From assembly GCA_021785235.1 (NCBI GenBank), contig JAJYGB010000551.1:1-8747 (forward strand): a stretch of DNA of 8,747 bases, written 5' to 3'. A program made the position numbers and the translations under genes. Positions within the stretch are counted from its first letter, which is position 1, and every line of letters begins with the position of its first letter. The DNA is from Bacteroidota bacterium (GTDB lineage Bacteria > Bacteroidota > Kryptoniia > Kryptoniales > JAKASW01). This document shows, one piece after another, positions 7,114-8,747 of this stretch. The notes beneath the pieces were generated by a model. It saw only the letters and a list, made by a program, of their open reading frames with translations, had not been told where the DNA came from and did no database searches.

Positions 7114-7122
7114 TTCATCCAA

Positions 7123-7548
7123 TTACTTTCCGAGGGTGTCGAGCGCCTTCTGGAATCTTCCGGCGTGCGATTTCTCCGCGCGCGCGAGTGTCTCGAACCA
7201 TGTCGCGATCTCCTCGAAGCCTTCTGCTCTGGCCGTCTTCGCGAAACCGGGGTACATCTCGGTGTACTCGTACGTCTCGCCCGTAACCGCAGATTTCAGG
7301 TTCATCTTCGTGTCGCCAACCGGGACGTTCGTGACGGGGTCGCCGACTTCCTTCAGGAAGTCGAAATGTCCGAACGCATGACCTGTTTCGCCTTCAGCCG
7401 TATCGCGGAAGACGCCGGCAACATCGGGATATCCTTCGATGTCGGCGTGGCGCGCGAAGTATAGGTAGCGCCGGTTCGCCTGGGACTCTCCAGCGAAGCC
7501 CTCTTTCAGATTGTCGTAGGTCTTCGATCCCTTGAGTGCTTTTGCCAT
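7123..7548 (-). CDS. Rubrerythrin without rubredoxin domain (diiron peroxidase)
   Basis: The 141-residue protein is a ferritin-like four-helix diiron enzyme that reduces hydrogen peroxide to water in the cytoplasm of anaerobes and microaerophiles. All expected iron ligands are visible: Glu21 (GESQANRRY), Glu54 and His57 (ETGH), Glu94 and Glu97 (EYTEMYPGFAKTA), and Glu125 and His128 (EKSH). They match those of Desulfovibrio rubrerythrin. The C-terminal rubredoxin domain of classical rubrerythrin (about 190 residues in total) is absent: the protein stops at LGK and has no cysteines, so electrons must come from another protein, plausibly the neighbouring Fe-S protein. ATG 7548 has a strong AAGGAGG seven bases upstream and sits behind a near-consensus promoter with a dyad at the start site, implying high regulated expression. 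It heads the minus-strand cluster ending in perR. Confidence 0.95.
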   Translation of the reverse strand: MAKALKGSKTYDNLKEGFAGESQANRRYLYFARHADIEGYPDVAGVFRDTAEGETGHAFGHFDFLKEVGDPVTNVPVGDTKMNLKSAVTGETYEYTEMYPGFAKTARAEGFEEIATWFETLARAEKSHAGRFQKALDTLGK

Positions 7549-7555
7549 TTTATTT

Positions 7556-7562
7556 CCTCCTT
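7556..7562 (-). promoter_or_regulatory. Strong ribosome binding site of rubrerythrin
   Basis: On the minus strand this reads AAGGAGG, full anti-Shine-Dalgarno complementarity, seven bases before the rubrerythrin ATG. It fixes that start and is stronger than the sites before the other genes of the cluster, suggesting rubrerythrin is the most heavily translated product. Confidence 0.85.
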
Positions 7563-7570
7563 GTTAGTTA

Positions 7571-7588
7571 TAATAATAGGAATTATTA
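7571..7588. promoter_or_regulatory. Candidate PerR operator at the rubrerythrin transcription start
   Basis: TAATAAT and ATTATTA form a perfect 7-base inverted repeat separated by AGGA, inside a longer AT-rich tract that also contains TTATAAT (7568-7574), identical to one half of the Bacillus PerR box. It starts four bases beyond the -10 hexamer, so it covers the predicted transcription start, a classic place for repression. The cluster encodes its own PerR-type protein. The half-site spacing differs from the 7-1-7 PerR box, so binding is inferred. Confidence 0.6.
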
Positions 7589-7592
7589 CTGA

Positions 7593-7621
7593 AATATAGC
7601 GCATCAGGAGAACAATGTCAA
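7593..7621 (-). promoter_or_regulatory. Near-consensus sigma-70 promoter of the rubrerythrin cluster
   Basis: Read on the minus strand, a perfect TTGACA (-35, bases 7621-7616) is followed by a 17-base spacer and TATATT (-10, bases 7598-7593). Transcription would start near 7586, about 38 bases before the rubrerythrin ATG, inside the candidate operator. Such a strong core promoter overlapped by a dyad fits a gene that is repressed tightly and induced strongly. Confidence 0.75.
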
Positions 7622-7805
7622 GAGGAAAGGAAATGGCGCGTTGAATAATCTCCTACGATACCAAAGAACCACCGCCGGTCTCCATGCAAACCGAACCTGC
7701 CCCGACGTCGTTGGTCGGACAGCACGCGGAAATAGGAGTCGGATGGGCCAATTCCAACGGCTATCGAAAAATCGCGTGTGATCTCCTATATTCTGTGTAC
7801 AATAG
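7622..7805. other. Upstream region of the chrA-like gene, no supported gene
   Basis: These bases separate the rubrerythrin promoter from the chrA-like start. I found no intact gene. TATATT at 7787-7792 is a possible -10 for the plus strand but has no good -35 at the right distance. A minus-strand open frame crossing this region (7604-7861) shows no recognisable protein pattern and overlaps the start of the chrA-like gene. Confidence 0.4.
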
Positions 7806-8747
7806 ATGGAACATTCTTCTCGGAATTTGAATCCCAAATCGGATAATTCGAATAGGGCCAAGAAAAAAGTTTGGCTATCCTTCCTGCTAATGGGCTTTTC
7901 GTATGGTCCAATGGTTTACTCCATGGGAAAACGTCAGTTTGTGGACAAGCTGAAACTCCTGACTGATAGGGACATCACTGAAGGGATCGCGGTGGGCCAG
8001 GTTATGCCGGGTGCCACCTTCGTTGATTTCGTTTCGTACCTCGGTTTTCTGATAAGACGCGTCCGCGGCTCTTTTCTTGCAATGCTTCTTTTCATTCTCC
8101 CGTCGTTTGGTCTTATGGTTTTGCTAAGTGTCCTCTATCTGCGATTCGGGGAGCTGCCGTTGGTGCGAATAGTGTTGCGGGGGCTTTCTTCCATAATGAT
8201 AGCCCTGATCATTAAGGTGATTGTGGACATATACAGGTCCGGCGTGAAGGACCTGAGGTATCTATCCGTGTCCGCCGTGGCTCTTCTGCTTCTGATATTG
8301 AATGTGAACATAGTTGTGATTCTCGCAGCGGGGGTTCTTGCTACAGTCGGGTACGGGATGTACTCGAAACAGCTTGTAAGGAAGAAAGGTAAGCGCCGAC
8401 TTCCCATGGCTGGTCAATTGAAGAACTATTCGGTAACACACACTTGGGTCGTATGGCTGTCGGCAGTTTTAATCGTAGTCAACACGTCTATTTACCTATT
8501 CGCTCCCGCGGTTGCTATCATGGACGGCGTCCTCTTCAAGATTGGGCTCCTGACTTTTGGCAACGGATACACAATGCTTCCGTTTATCTACAAGGAAGTC
8601 GTGCTCACTTTCCACTGGCTCACGCCGAAGGAATTTTCAGACGGAATAGTGCTCGGTCAAATCACTCCAGGTCCAGTGGTGATAACGGCGACTTTTATAG
8701 GCTTCAAGGTTGCCGGACTTTTCGGAGCATTGACTGCAACCCTTTCC
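7806..8747 (+). CDS. chrA: Chromate transporter family protein (ChrA-like), two CHR domains, 3' end outside window
   Basis: The frame is open from ATG 7806 to the window end (314 codons, no stop), so the C-terminus is missing. An in-frame TAG directly before the ATG excludes an upstream start, and no clear Shine-Dalgarno sequence precedes it. A hydrophilic N-terminus of about 20 residues leads into the first chromate-transport domain (about 22-185) with helices, VGQVMPGAT at 63-71 and ILPSFG at 97-102. After a basic linker (VRKKGKRR) and a helix, the second domain begins near 242 with KIGLLTFGNGYTMLP and GQITPGPV (284-291). The first domain carries FSYGP where family members usually have FGGP. 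The long bidomain family exports chromate by proton-coupled antiport, but many members have untested substrates. It is divergent from the rubrerythrin, sharing the 257-base intergenic region. Family is secure; chromate as substrate is not. Confidence 0.9.
   Translation, partial: MEHSSRNLNPKSDNSNRAKKKVWLSFLLMGFSYGPMVYSMGKRQFVDKLKLLTDRDITEGIAVGQVMPGATFVDFVSYLGFLIRRVRGSFLAMLLFILPSFGLMVLLSVLYLRFGELPLVRIVLRGLSSIMIALIIKVIVDIYRSGVKDLRYLSVSAVALLLLILNVNIVVILAAGVLATVGYGMYSKQLVRKKGKRRLPMAGQLKNYSVTHTWVVWLSAVLIVVNTSIYLFAPAVAIMDGVLFKIGLLTFGNGYTMLPFIYKEVVLTFHWLTPKEFSDGIVLGQITPGPVVITATFIGFKVAGLFGALTATLS

Larger units (their letters stand above)
6830..7122. other. Intergenic region between rubrerythrin and the Fe-S protein gene
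   Basis: These 293 bases hold no gene I can support. Read on the minus strand, they contain the long hairpin just after the rubrerythrin stop, a 39-codon open stretch in frame with rubrerythrin that ends in TGA, a nine-base-spaced pair of TTCGTG words (plus-strand CACGAA at 6912 and 6921), a GC-rich hairpin at 6882-6901, and the AT-rich palindrome at 6852-6861 close to the Fe-S gene start. No convincing sigma-70 promoter was found, so the Fe-S gene may depend on read-through from the rubrerythrin promoter or on a promoter type I do not recognise. Confidence 0.5.

Noticed and set aside
7604..7861. Minus-strand open frame of 85 codons upstream of rubrerythrin
   Set aside because: It overlaps the rubrerythrin -35 region at one end and the start of the chrA-like gene at the other, has no ribosome binding site I can see, and the protein resembles nothing.
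8135..8407. Minus-strand open frame of 90 codons
   Set aside because: Antisense to the clearly coding chrA-like membrane protein.

Overview
The window is from a Gram-negative bacterium with moderate GC content. The evidence is an outer-membrane beta-barrel protein with a signal peptide and a C-terminal Phe. The gene set also suggests anaerobic or oxygen-sensitive metabolism, because it pairs a rubrerythrin peroxide defence with a PerR-type repressor. The flavour recalls the Bacteroidota/Ignavibacteria/Chlorobi side of the tree, but that is only an impression and nothing here fixes the taxon. No rRNA, tRNA, CRISPR array, insertion sequence or phage gene was seen.

Left part, bases 1-4171, plus strand: three tightly overlapping genes form an exopolysaccharide operon. 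The first is the 3' part of a membrane-anchored glycoside-hydrolase-like TIM-barrel protein. Next is a processive family 2 glycosyltransferase with all the signature motifs (D, DxD, TED, QxxRW). Last is a secreted outer-membrane beta-barrel. Stop and start codons overlap (8 bp, then 4 bp). The logic resembles poly-N-acetylglucosamine systems: synthase, periplasmic modifying enzyme and outer-membrane exit. The polymer cannot be named from the sequence.

Middle part, bases 4216-7621, minus strand: a peroxide/oxygen-defence cluster. In transcription order it holds a near-consensus sigma-70 promoter with an AT-rich dyad at the expected start site, a rubrerythrin without a rubredoxin domain, a GlpC/HdrD-like iron-sulfur protein, a broken dps gene with two in-frame stops and no C-terminal half, a DUF3501 protein, and a PerR-type Fur-family regulator that keeps all five expected metal/peroxide-sensing ligands. 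The regulator probably controls the promoter at the head of its own cluster. The iron-sulfur protein is a candidate electron donor for the diiron enzyme. The dps remnant has no ORF of its own and is visible only by translating through its stops; it fills most of the 295-base gap between the iron-sulfur and DUF3501 genes.

Right part, bases 7806-8747, plus strand: the 5' part of a two-domain chromate-transporter-family (ChrA) membrane protein, divergent from the rubrerythrin and running off the window end.

Stretches without intact genes: 5245-5539 (dps remnant), 6830-7122 (two hairpins and an AT-rich palindrome, no supported gene) and 7549-7805 (rubrerythrin promoter/operator; otherwise nothing convincing).
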